NCBI GenBank assembly: GCA_021845505.1
Contig: JAJZVU010000008.1
Span: 1 to 64,000 of the forward strand
Source of the DNA: Pseudomonadota bacterium
Lineage (GTDB): Bacteria; Pseudomonadota; Gammaproteobacteria; Burkholderiales; Burkholderiaceae_C
Direction of reading: 5' to 3'
Length of the DNA: 64,000 bases
The first letter of the stretch is position 1; the number at the start of each line of letters is the position of its first letter. A program made the translations under genes and the position numbers. Positions 57,333 through 64,000 of the stretch are shown here, in pieces. The notes below the pieces were generated by a model. The model searched no databases. It saw nothing but the letters and a program-made list of their open reading frames with translations, and was not told the DNA's origin.

Positions 57333-59149
57333 AACTTCGCACCCAGTCGCCGCATCGCGCGCAGCACCCCCGGGTCCTTCGGCGCGGCCTGCCAGGCCTG
57401 CCGCAGCAACGCCAGCGCCCGCGCATGATGGCCGCGGCGCCACAGCACCTGCGCCAGGTGCGCGGCGATCTGCGGATCGCGGCGCGCCGCGTAGGCCTGC
57501 TGCAGGCTCGCCTGGGCGCGGCGCAGGTGGCCGAGCCGATAGTCGGCCCAGCCCAGGCTGTCCAGCACGAAGGGATTGCCCGGACTCAGGCGCAAGGCCC
57601 GCACGATGAGTTGCCGCGCCTTCGGCAACTCGCGCCCGTGGTCGGCCAGGGTATAGCCCAGCGCGTTGAGCGCCGGCTGGTAATCGGGGTGCGCCTGGAC
57701 GATGCGCCGCAGGATGGCCTCCATGCGCGCGGTGCGCCCGGCCCCGCCCGCGGCCATCGCGGTCTCGTAGGCGTAGCCGGCATCGCCGCCCCAGGCGGCC
57801 ATGCCCGACTCCAGCGCGTGCAGCGCGCGCGCCGGCTGGTGCATGGCCTGCAGCAGGTCGGCCAGCGCCAGCAGCCGGCGCTGGCGCTGCGCGCGGTCGC
57901 CGCGCGGCAGGCGCTGCACCAGTTGCACCGCCTGCTGCGCGCGCCCCTGCGCGGCCAGCACCTTGGCCTGTTGCAGCACCACCGCCGGATCCTCGGCATG
58001 CGCGCCGATGGCCTGCAGCCACTGCTGGGCGCGCTCGCTGTCGCCGGCGTGCAGCGCCGCCGCCGACAGCGCCAGGTACACCGAGCGCAGGTCATCGGCC
58101 GAGGGCGCCGGCTGCACCGGCGCGGCCGGCGCCGAAGCGCTCGCGGGCGCGCGCAGCAACTCGCGCTGCGGGCTGCCGGCAGGCAGGCTGAGCGCCAGGT
58201 AGCGTTCGAAGTCGTGTTGCGCCTGCAGCGGCAGCGCGAGCTGCTGGTGCAGCGAACCCATGATCAGCCACACCTGGGGGAAATCCGGGCGGTGCGAAGC
58301 CAGCACCTGGCATTGCGCCAGCGCGATGCTGTCGCGCTGCTGCTGGGTGGCCGCGTCGACCCAGATCATGCGCAGCGAATCGTCGTCGGGCCGCGCCGCG
58401 AAGTAGCCTTGCAGCAGGCGATCGGCGCGCTGCGGATCCAGTGTGTAGTGCTGCAGCAGCATCATCGCCGCCGGACGCAGTCCCGGGTCGGCCTGCAGCG
58501 CGCGCGCCGCGCGCGCCACCCCCGCGTCGACCTGCCCGGCCAGCACCTGCAGATGCGCCAGCACGACCTGGGTCTGGGGCAGCGCCGCGTAGGGCGCCAG
58601 GCTGCGACGCGCCAGCGCCAGCGCGCGCGCCGGGTCGTGCATGCCCTCGAACACGCCGCCCAGCGCGAGGATGGCCTCCGGCCGCCGCGGCTGCGGGGTC
58701 ATCGCCAGCAGGCGCGAAGTGGCAGCCGCCGCCTCCTTGTCGTGGCCGCCCATGCCCAGCAGCAGTTGCACCCGCCAGGCTTGCGCGCGCACCGACGCGG
58801 GCTGCATTTCATGCCAGGCGTCGGCCGCCTGCAGCGCCAGCTGCAACTGCCTGGCGTCGAGCGCCACCTGGATCGCCCGCTCGAACAGATCGGCCGAATC
58901 CATGTCGCGCGCCGCGCGCAACAACTCGGCGTAGGCCTGCGCCGGATGGCCGGTGCGAGCGGCGATCTCGCCGGTCAGCGTGGAATAGAACCAGCGCGCC
59001 TGCTCCTCGGCATCGTCGCGGGCCCGCTGAGCGGGCGCGCTGCCGGCCGCCGCCGACGCGGCGGGCACGTCCGCCGATGCGGGGGGCAGCGCCCCGGGGG
59101 TGGCAAGGGCGGCCAACAGCGACGCGGCTGCGAGGACGACGTGGCGCAT
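57329..59149 (-). CDS. Secreted TPR-repeat protein
   Basis: A 606-residue precursor with a signal peptide (MRHVVLAAASLLAALATPGA). The remainder is tetratricopeptide-like helical repeats; clear ones include YQPALNALGYTLADHGRELPKARQLIVRAL and the following LDSLGWADYRLGHLRRAQASLQQAY. A low-complexity Ala/Pro spacer sits near 340-360. Such a gene upstream of lolB and ispE is common in betaproteobacteria. It may act in periplasmic or outer-membrane complex assembly, but no specific role can be read from the sequence. Confidence 0.85.
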   Translation of the reverse strand: MRHVVLAAASLLAALATPGALPPASADVPAASAAAGSAPAQRARDDAEEQARWFYSTLTGEIAARTGHPAQAYAELLRAARDMDSADLFERAIQVALDARQLQLALQAADAWHEMQPASVRAQAWRVQLLLGMGGHDKEAAAATSRLLAMTPQPRRPEAILALGGVFEGMHDPARALALARRSLAPYAALPQTQVVLAHLQVLAGQVDAGVARAARALQADPGLRPAAMMLLQHYTLDPQRADRLLQGYFAARPDDDSLRMIWVDAATQQQRDSIALAQCQVLASHRPDFPQVWLIMGSLHQQLALPLQAQHDFERYLALSLPAGSPQRELLRAPASASAPAAPVQPAPSADDLRSVYLALSAAALHAGDSERAQQWLQAIGAHAEDPAVVLQQAKVLAAQGRAQQAVQLVQRLPRGDRAQRQRRLLALADLLQAMHQPARALHALESGMAAWGGDAGYAYETAMAAGGAGRTARMEAILRRIVQAHPDYQPALNALGYTLADHGRELPKARQLIVRALRLSPGNPFVLDSLGWADYRLGHLRRAQASLQQAYAARRDPQIAAHLAQVLWRRGHHARALALLRQAWQAAPKDPGVLRAMRRLGAKF

Positions 59150-59239
59150 GGATGAATCCGGACCTGGTCTGCAGGCTCTCCAGTGTAGTGCCGCTGCCGG
59201 CGGCGGCCGACCCGGCGAGGCCTGCGGCACAATGCGCGC

Positions 59240-60055
59240 ATGCCCGAACTGCCCGAAGTCGAGGTCACGCGCCGCGCGCTGCTCGAGCCCCTGGTGGGCA
59301 GCCGCGTGGTCGGCGCCGCCACCGGCAAGGCGCTGCGCTGGCCCTTGCAGTGCGAGCCGGCCAGCCTGGCCGGGCAGCGCGTCGAAGGTCTCGACCGCCG
59401 CGGCAAGTACCTGCTGCTGGGACTGCAGCGCGGGCTGCTGATCATCCACCTGGGCATGTCCGGGTCGCTGCGCTGGCATGCGGGCGCCGCGCCTGCGCCC
59501 TGCGGCCCGCACGAGCATTTCCGGCTGCTCACCGATCGCGGCGAACTGCGGCTGCACGACCCGCGGCGCTTCGGAGCGGTGATCTGGCATGCCGGCGACG
59601 CGGCCGCGCATCCGCTGCTGCGCGATCTCGGGCCGGAGCCGCTGCAGCCCGGCTTCGACGGCCTGGCGCTGTGGCGCGCAATCCACAGCCGGCGCGCGGC
59701 GATCAAGCTGCTGCTGCTCGACCAGTCGGTGGTCGCCGGGGTGGGCAACATCTACGCCTGCGAGGCGCTGTTCGCCGCGGCGATCGACCCGCGCACCGCG
59801 GGGCAGCGGCTGTCGCGCCCACGCTGCGAACGCCTGGCGCAGGCGCTGCGCTCGACGCTGGAGCAGGCGGTCCGCGCCGGCGGCAGCACCCTGCGCGACT
59901 TCTGCTCCAGCGACGGCACGCCGGGGCATTTCCAATTGCAGGCGCGGGTCTACGGCCGCGCCGGGCAGCCGTGCAGCCAATGCGCAACACCGCTGCGCCA
60001 CCTGCAGCAAGGCCAGCGCAGCAGCTATTTCTGCCCGCGCTGCCAGCGCCGCTGA
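59240..60055 (+). CDS. mutM: Formamidopyrimidine-DNA glycosylase
   Basis: A 271-residue base-excision repair enzyme removing 8-oxoguanine. The N-terminus MPELPEVEVTRR supplies Pro2 (nucleophile) and Glu3. VVAGVGNIYACEALF is the helix-two-turn-helix region. The C-terminal zinc finger is CSQCATP and CPRCQRR. It is divergent from the TPR gene across 90 bp. mutY, the partner enzyme of the same oxidative-damage system, lies 2.2 kb downstream. Confidence 0.97.
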   Translation: MPELPEVEVTRRALLEPLVGSRVVGAATGKALRWPLQCEPASLAGQRVEGLDRRGKYLLLGLQRGLLIIHLGMSGSLRWHAGAAPAPCGPHEHFRLLTDRGELRLHDPRRFGAVIWHAGDAAAHPLLRDLGPEPLQPGFDGLALWRAIHSRRAAIKLLLLDQSVVAGVGNIYACEALFAAAIDPRTAGQRLSRPRCERLAQALRSTLEQAVRAGGSTLRDFCSSDGTPGHFQLQARVYGRAGQPCSQCATPLRHLQQGQRSSYFCPRCQRR

Positions 60056-60157
60056 CTCGGCGCAGCGCCGGCGCGCAGTATTCGCGCGGCCCGGAAAGGA
60101 TTACCCTGTGTATATTGCCAGCGCTTCGGCCGTCCTGCCCGCACGGCCGCCCTGCCG

Positions 60158-62104
60158 ATGAACGACCGCAACCGCCCCATCGCCCCGCCACCGCCCTGGA
60201 CACGCTTCGGCGCCTGGCGCGACCAGCGCCTGGCCCGCCTGGCGGCGCTGGCCGGCTGGCTGGCCGACAGCACCCTCGATCCCTCGCTGTGGCAGGAGGC
60301 GCTGGCCGAACTCGAGCGCCGGCTGCAACGCGACCAGGTGCAGCTGGCCTTTGTCGCCGAACTCTCGCGCGGCAAGTCCGAGCTGATCAACGCGCTGCTG
60401 TTCGGCGCCAGCGGCCAGCGCGTGCTGCCCGCGGGGGTCGGGCGCACGACCATGTGCCCGCTGGAAATCGCCTACGACCCGGCGCAGCCCTGCGCGCTGC
60501 GGCTGCTGCCGATCGACACCCGCGCCGAGTCGCGGCTGCTCAGCGACTGGAAGGCGCGGCCCCACGAATGGCAGCAGCACGCCTTCGCGCCCGACGACAC
60601 GGTGGCGATGAGCCGCGCGTTGCAGCGGCTGTGCGACACCCAGCGCGTGCCGCTGGCGCGGGCGCGCGAACTCGGCTTCTACCTGGAAGAGGAACAGCCG
60701 CCGGCGATCGTGGCCGCCGACGGCCTGGTGGAGATTCCGTGCTGGCGCCACGGCCTGCTGAACATCGAGCATCCGCTGCTCGCGCAAGGGGTCAGCGTGC
60801 TCGACACCCCGGGGCTCAACGCCCTGGGCGCCGAACCCGAGCTGACGCTGTCGCTGATCCCGTCGGCCGCAGCGGTGGTGTTCCTGCTGGCCGCCGACGC
60901 CGGGGTCACGCGCAGCGACCTGCAGCTGTGGAGCGAGCACATCGGCGCGGCGGGGCGCGAGCGCAGCTTCGTCGTGCTGAACAAGATCGACACCCTGTGG
61001 GACCCGCTGCGCAGCGGCGACGAGGTGCAGTCGCAGATCCGCAGGCAATGCGAATCGGTGGCCAAGGTGCTGCAGGTCGCGCCGTCGCGGGTGTTCGCCC
61101 TCAGCGCCCACAAGGGGCTGCTCGCGCGCATCCATGGCGACGAGACCCTGCTGCAGCGCTCGGGGCTGCCGCAGCTGGAGACCGCGCTCGGCGACTGCGC
61201 CGACCGCGAACGCCGCGACTGGCTGGAGGGCAGCTGGCGCGCCACGCTGCTCGACACCCGCCAGCGGCTGGAGCGCGACATCGACTCGCGGGTGCGCCAG
61301 GCCGACGAACAGCGGATGGAGCTGCAGAACCTGCGCGGCAAGAGCAAGCACGCGGTGGCGGCGCTGCTGCAGCGGGTGAACGCCGAGCGCCACGACATCG
61401 ACGCCGCGCTCGGCATGGTGCAGGCGGTGCAGTCGGTCAATTCCCGGCAGATGGCCCGGGTGGCCGAGCTGCTCGACGCCGGCACGGCCCTCAAGCGCCT
61501 GGAAAGCCTGCGCCTGCAGCTGCGCTCGGCGCTGCTCAAGACCGGCCTGCGCGCTGCGCTGGCCGATGCCTGCGACGAACTCGGGCTGAGCATCAACCGC
61601 GCCGAGGCGGTGCTCGAGGAGAACCACTCGATGCTGGCCGGCGCGTGTTCCCGGCTCAACCAGGAATTCGCGTTCTCGGTGCCCGGCCCGAAGGAGCTGC
61701 GGCTCGACGGAGCGCGCCTGGACCTCGAGTCGATGCGCGCCGACTACCTGCGCTTCGCCGGCGCGGTGCAGTGGCTGCGGCTGCAAAGCCGCGCCTATGT
61801 CGACCGCGTGCTGCTGTCGGCCCAGCAGCGCCTGCGGGACATCCAGGATCGCGCGGTCGCCGACTCCCAGCACTGGAACCGCGCGGTGCTGGCCAGCATG
61901 CAGGCGCAGGCGCGCGAGCGCAAGCGCTCGCTGCACCGCCGGCTGAGCAACCTGCAGCAGGTGGCTCAGGCCGACGGCGAGCTCAGCCAGCGCATCGACC
62001 AGTTGAGCGAGCGTGCCGACCAGTTGCGCGACCTGCGCCAGCAACTGGCCAACCGGTTCGACCTGGCCCTTCCCGGAGTCGAGGCGCTGCCGGCCGCGGC
62101 ATGA
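60158..62104 (+). CDS. Dynamin-like large GTPase
   Basis: A 648-residue protein. The P-loop AELSRGKS (67-74) has Ala where Gly is usual; switch I TT lies at 97-98, G3 is DTPG (216-219) and G4 is NKID (275-278). The C-terminal half is long and helical (about 360-640) with coiled-coil stretches. This is the domain layout of bacterial dynamin-family proteins, which remodel or bridge membranes; the cellular role here is unknown. No transmembrane segment is obvious. The stop TGA overlaps the ATG of the first 27-codon mini-ORF (ATGA at 62101-62104). Position between mutM and mutY suggests one operon. Confidence 0.85.
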   Translation: MNDRNRPIAPPPPWTRFGAWRDQRLARLAALAGWLADSTLDPSLWQEALAELERRLQRDQVQLAFVAELSRGKSELINALLFGASGQRVLPAGVGRTTMCPLEIAYDPAQPCALRLLPIDTRAESRLLSDWKARPHEWQQHAFAPDDTVAMSRALQRLCDTQRVPLARARELGFYLEEEQPPAIVAADGLVEIPCWRHGLLNIEHPLLAQGVSVLDTPGLNALGAEPELTLSLIPSAAAVVFLLAADAGVTRSDLQLWSEHIGAAGRERSFVVLNKIDTLWDPLRSGDEVQSQIRRQCESVAKVLQVAPSRVFALSAHKGLLARIHGDETLLQRSGLPQLETALGDCADRERRDWLEGSWRATLLDTRQRLERDIDSRVRQADEQRMELQNLRGKSKHAVAALLQRVNAERHDIDAALGMVQAVQSVNSRQMARVAELLDAGTALKRLESLRLQLRSALLKTGLRAALADACDELGLSINRAEAVLEENHSMLAGACSRLNQEFAFSVPGPKELRLDGARLDLESMRADYLRFAGAVQWLRLQSRAYVDRVLLSAQQRLRDIQDRAVADSQHWNRAVLASMQAQARERKRSLHRRLSNLQQVAQADGELSQRIDQLSERADQLRDLRQQLANRFDLALPGVEALPAAA

Positions 62105-62184
62105 ACCCGCAGCACGGCCGCCCGAAGGCGGGTTCACCCCCCTCGGGGGGGCCGGCGCGCAGCGCCGAAGGGGGGCGCCGATGA
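62101..62184 (+). CDS. 27-residue mini-ORF, unit 1 of the relay
   Basis: Encodes MNPQHGRPKAGSPPSGG followed by PARSAEGGRR. The ATG overlaps the GTPase stop and the TGA overlaps the next ATG (ATGA at 62181-62184). The peptide is Gly/Pro/Ser-rich without recognisable fold. Whether the peptide matters or only the act of translation (coupling) is open. No family is assigned. Confidence 0.45.
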   Translation: MNPQHGRPKAGSPPSGGPARSAEGGRR

Positions 62185-62260
62185 ACCCGCCGCACGGCCG
62201 CCCGAAGGCGGGTTCACCCCCCTCGGGGGGGCAGGCGCGCAGCGCCGAAGGGGGGCTCAC
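62101..62260 (+). repeat. Two tandem 80-bp units between the GTPase gene and mutY
   Basis: Two units, 62101-62180 and 62181-62260, differ at only a few positions, and the first 12 bp of a third coincide with the mutY start (62261). Each unit carries hairpin-prone blocks (CCGCCcgaaGGCGG, CCCCCCtcGGGGGG and GCGCGCAGCGC), a purine run AAGGGGGG that can act as a Shine-Dalgarno, and a complete mini-ORF. The period of 80 equals the 84-nt ORF minus the 4-nt ATGA overlap. Confidence 0.93.
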
Positions 62261-62264
62261 ATGA
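62181..62264 (+). CDS. 27-residue mini-ORF, unit 2 of the relay
   Basis: Encodes MNPPHGRPKAGSPPSGG followed by QARSAEGGLT. It differs from unit 1 at four residues. The TGA overlaps the mutY ATG (ATGA at 62261-62264), and AAGGGGGG lies 7 nt before that ATG. Translation of this unit would place a terminating ribosome on the mutY start. Confidence 0.45.
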   Translation: MNPPHGRPKAGSPPSGGQARSAEGGLT

Positions 62265-63334
62265 ACCCGCCGTCGGGCGGGATCGACCCGGCCAGCTTCG
62301 CGCCGCGGCTTGTCGCCTGGCAGCGCGCCTGCGGGCGCCACGACCTGCCGTGGCAGCGCAGCCGCGACCCGTACCGCGTCTGGGTCTCGGAGATCATGCT
62401 GCAGCAGACCCGGGTGGACACGGTGCTGCGCTACTTCGAGCCCTTCGTGCGCCGTTTCCCCGGGGTGCGCGAACTGGCCGCCGCCGATCTCGACCAGGTG
62501 CTGGCGCAGTGGAGCGGCCTGGGCTACTACCGCCGCGCCCGCAACCTGCACGCCGGCGCGCGCCAGGTCTGCGAAATCCACGGCGGCGAGCTGCCGCGCT
62601 CGCGCGCCGAACTCGAGACCATCCGCGGCATCGGCCGCTCGACCGCCGCGGCGATCGCGGTGTTCTGCTTCGACCGCCCCGAGGCCATCCTCGACGCCAA
62701 TGTGCAGCGGGTGCTCGGTCGCGCCTTCGGGCTGCCGCGGCCGGCCACCGCGGCGGCCCGCCGCGACATGTGGCGGCTGGCCGAGCAACTGCTGCCGCGG
62801 CAGGACCTGGCGGCCTACACCCAGGGCCTGATGGACCTCGGCGCCACGGTGTGCAAGCCCGCCCAGCCCGAGTGCCTGGTGTGCCCGTTTGCCGCCGACT
62901 GCCCGCGCGAGCTGGCGCCGCCAGCCGCGTCGCCGGCGCGCCGCCGGGCGCCGCGCCGCAGCCTCACCCGGGTGCTGCTGTGGGCGCGCAGCGGGCCGGC
63001 GCAGGCGCCGCGCATCTGGCTGCAGCGCCGCGCCGGCCACGGCATCTGGCCCGGACTGTGGTGCCTGCCCGAGCACGACGACCAGGCCGGGGCGCTGGCG
63101 CTGGCGGGCGAGCTCGGCGAGCTGCTGCGGCAGCGGGAACTGCCGGCGGTGGTGCATCAGCTGACCCACCTCGAACTGCGGCTGCACCCGCTGCAGGTGG
63201 TGCTGCGTCCACGTCACCGGGTGACCGACGGCGCGCTCGACGGCGGCTGGTTCGCGCTCGACGAGGCCTTGCGCCTGGGCCTGCCGGCACCGGTGCGCAA
63301 GCTGCTGACGGCCGCCCGGGCGGCCGGCGACTGA
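62261..63334 (+). CDS. mutY: Adenine DNA glycosylase MutY
   Basis: A 357-residue enzyme that removes adenine mispaired with 8-oxoguanine. Catalytic Glu is in WVSEIMLQQTRV; the helix-hairpin-helix is LETIRGIGRSTAAAI; the catalytic Asp is in ILDANVQRVLGR (DANV rather than the common DGNV). The 4Fe-4S cluster loop CKPAQPECLVCPFAADC is complete, and a C-terminal Nudix-like recognition domain follows. Its first residues MNPPSGG derive from the repeat boundary. Confidence 0.96.
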   Translation: MNPPSGGIDPASFAPRLVAWQRACGRHDLPWQRSRDPYRVWVSEIMLQQTRVDTVLRYFEPFVRRFPGVRELAAADLDQVLAQWSGLGYYRRARNLHAGARQVCEIHGGELPRSRAELETIRGIGRSTAAAIAVFCFDRPEAILDANVQRVLGRAFGLPRPATAAARRDMWRLAEQLLPRQDLAAYTQGLMDLGATVCKPAQPECLVCPFAADCPRELAPPAASPARRRAPRRSLTRVLLWARSGPAQAPRIWLQRRAGHGIWPGLWCLPEHDDQAGALALAGELGELLRQRELPAVVHQLTHLELRLHPLQVVLRPRHRVTDGALDGGWFALDEALRLGLPAPVRKLLTAARAAGD

Positions 63335-63354
63335 AGCGCCGGTCGCTCGCCGGC

Positions 63355-64000
63355 TCAGGCGCCGCCGCTGCTGGCGGCGTCGAGTTCGCGGTGGCGCACC
63401 AGCACGTTGTACTGCCCAGCGAAATGCCGGCCCAGCTCGTCGGCCAGGAACACCGACCGATGCTGGCCGCCGGTGCAGCCGATCGCCACCACGACGTAGT
63501 TGCGCTGGTCCTCGGCCATCGCCGGCAGCCAGCTCTGCAGGAAGCCGCGGATGTCCCCGAGCATGCGCATCACCGCCGGCTGGGAGCGCAGGAACTCGGC
63601 CACCGGGGCGTCCAGGCCGCTGAGCGGGCGCAGCTGGCGGTCGTAGTGGGGGTTGGGCAGCATGCGCACGTCGAACACGAAGTCGGCGTCCAGCGCGACC
63701 CCGTGCTTGAACGCGAAGGATTCGAACAGCAGCGAGATGCGCGAAGCCTCCAGGTGCACGGCCTGGCGCACCCAGGCCCGCAGCTGCGCCGGACGCAGGC
63801 CGCTGGTGTCGATATGCAGCCCCAGCCCGGCCACCGGGGCGAGCAGCTCGCGCTCGAGTTCGATGGCCTCGATCAGCGCCGGCGCCGACGCGGCGGACTC
63901 CCCCGGGGCGCGCCGGCCCAGCTCGCCGCGGCGCGCGGTCAACGGGTGGGCGCGGCGCGTCTCGGAAAACCTCTGTACCAGGGTCTCGGTGCTGCAATCC
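63355..64000 (-). CDS. rapZ: RNase adapter / nucleotide-binding protein RapZ (C-terminal part)
   Basis: About 215 residues; the N-terminal Walker A region lies beyond the window edge. The visible part has LHIDTSGLRPAQLRAWV, SLLFESFAFKHGVALDAD, FVFDVRMLPNPHYD and the C-terminal signature GCTGGQHRSVFLADELG, all diagnostic of RapZ/YvcJ. E. coli RapZ presents the GlmZ small RNA to RNase E. It is convergent with mutY, 20 bp apart. It is incomplete because the sequence ends, not because the gene is broken. Confidence 0.95.
   Translation of the reverse strand, partial: DCSTETLVQRFSETRRAHPLTARRGELGRRAPGESAASAPALIEAIELERELLAPVAGLGLHIDTSGLRPAQLRAWVRQAVHLEASRISLLFESFAFKHGVALDADFVFDVRMLPNPHYDRQLRPLSGLDAPVAEFLRSQPAVMRMLGDIRGFLQSWLPAMAEDQRNYVVVAIGCTGGQHRSVFLADELGRHFAGQYNVLVRHRELDAASSGGA

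Noticed and set aside
60101-63997. Long minus-strand frame opposite the GTPase gene and mutY
   Set aside because: No start signal, no conserved motifs, and full overlap with strongly supported plus-strand genes.

Overview
The window is a contiguous, very GC-rich (by eye about 70%) piece of a bacterial chromosome. Gene content and order point to the Betaproteobacteria, order Burkholderiales: ffh/ypjD, pilS-pilR-ampD, pilB-pilC-pilD-coaE-zapD-yacG, the division/cell-wall cluster, a fused MurE-MurF, a CTC-type L25 next to prs and tRNA-Gln, and mutM/mutY/rapZ. I cannot name a genus. No insertion sequence, prophage, CRISPR array or defence island is visible; nearly everything is conserved housekeeping DNA with vertical-looking gene order.

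Layout. 1-6450: ffh (minus) ending in a 43-bp tandem array, divergent from ypjD, a small PP0621-type protein, pilS, pilR and ampD. 6450-13092: class Ia ribonucleotide reductase nrdA and nrdB behind a promoter carrying two NrdR boxes, a histone H1-like Lys/Ala repeat protein, a DUF167 protein and dCTP deaminase, a dNTP-supply theme. 13109-19161: argH, a LytS/AlgR-type two-component pair, uppP, two c-type cytochromes, a tautomerase and a GlcG-like secreted protein. 19305-31042: type IV pilus motor, platform and prepilin peptidase, then coaE, zapD, yacG, a Nudix hydrolase, a DUF815 ATPase, argJ, secA and a DciA-like protein.

31069-49439 (all minus): the cluster mraZ-rsmH-ftsL-ftsI-murE/F-mraY-murD-ftsW-murG-murC-ddlB-ftsQ-ftsA-ftsZ, followed by lpxC. 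Consecutive genes are mostly joined by 4-nt ATGA stop/start overlaps. A clear promoter and four phased GTG decamers (probable MraZ operator) precede mraZ. 49781-53684: RNase P RNA (its -10 box contains the pyrC stop codon), pyrC, an Atm1-type ABC exporter and an acyl-CoA thioesterase. 53751-59149 (minus): rplY, prs, tRNA-Gln, ispE, lolB and a large TPR protein. 59240-64000: mutM, a dynamin-like GTPase, two tandem 80-bp mini-cistrons, mutY and, convergent with them, the C-terminal part of rapZ.

The most unusual item is at 62101-62264. Two tandem 80-bp units each encode a 27-residue ORF whose ATG overlaps the preceding stop and whose stop overlaps the next ATG, forming a relay of three ATGA junctions from the GTPase to mutY. 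Other points worth checking are the phased MraZ operator, the rnpB promoter/pyrC stop overlap, the 43-bp array containing the ffh stop region, in-frame repeat insertions in IspE and PilR, and a terminator placed directly against the DUF167 start codon. I found no clearly new multi-gene system.
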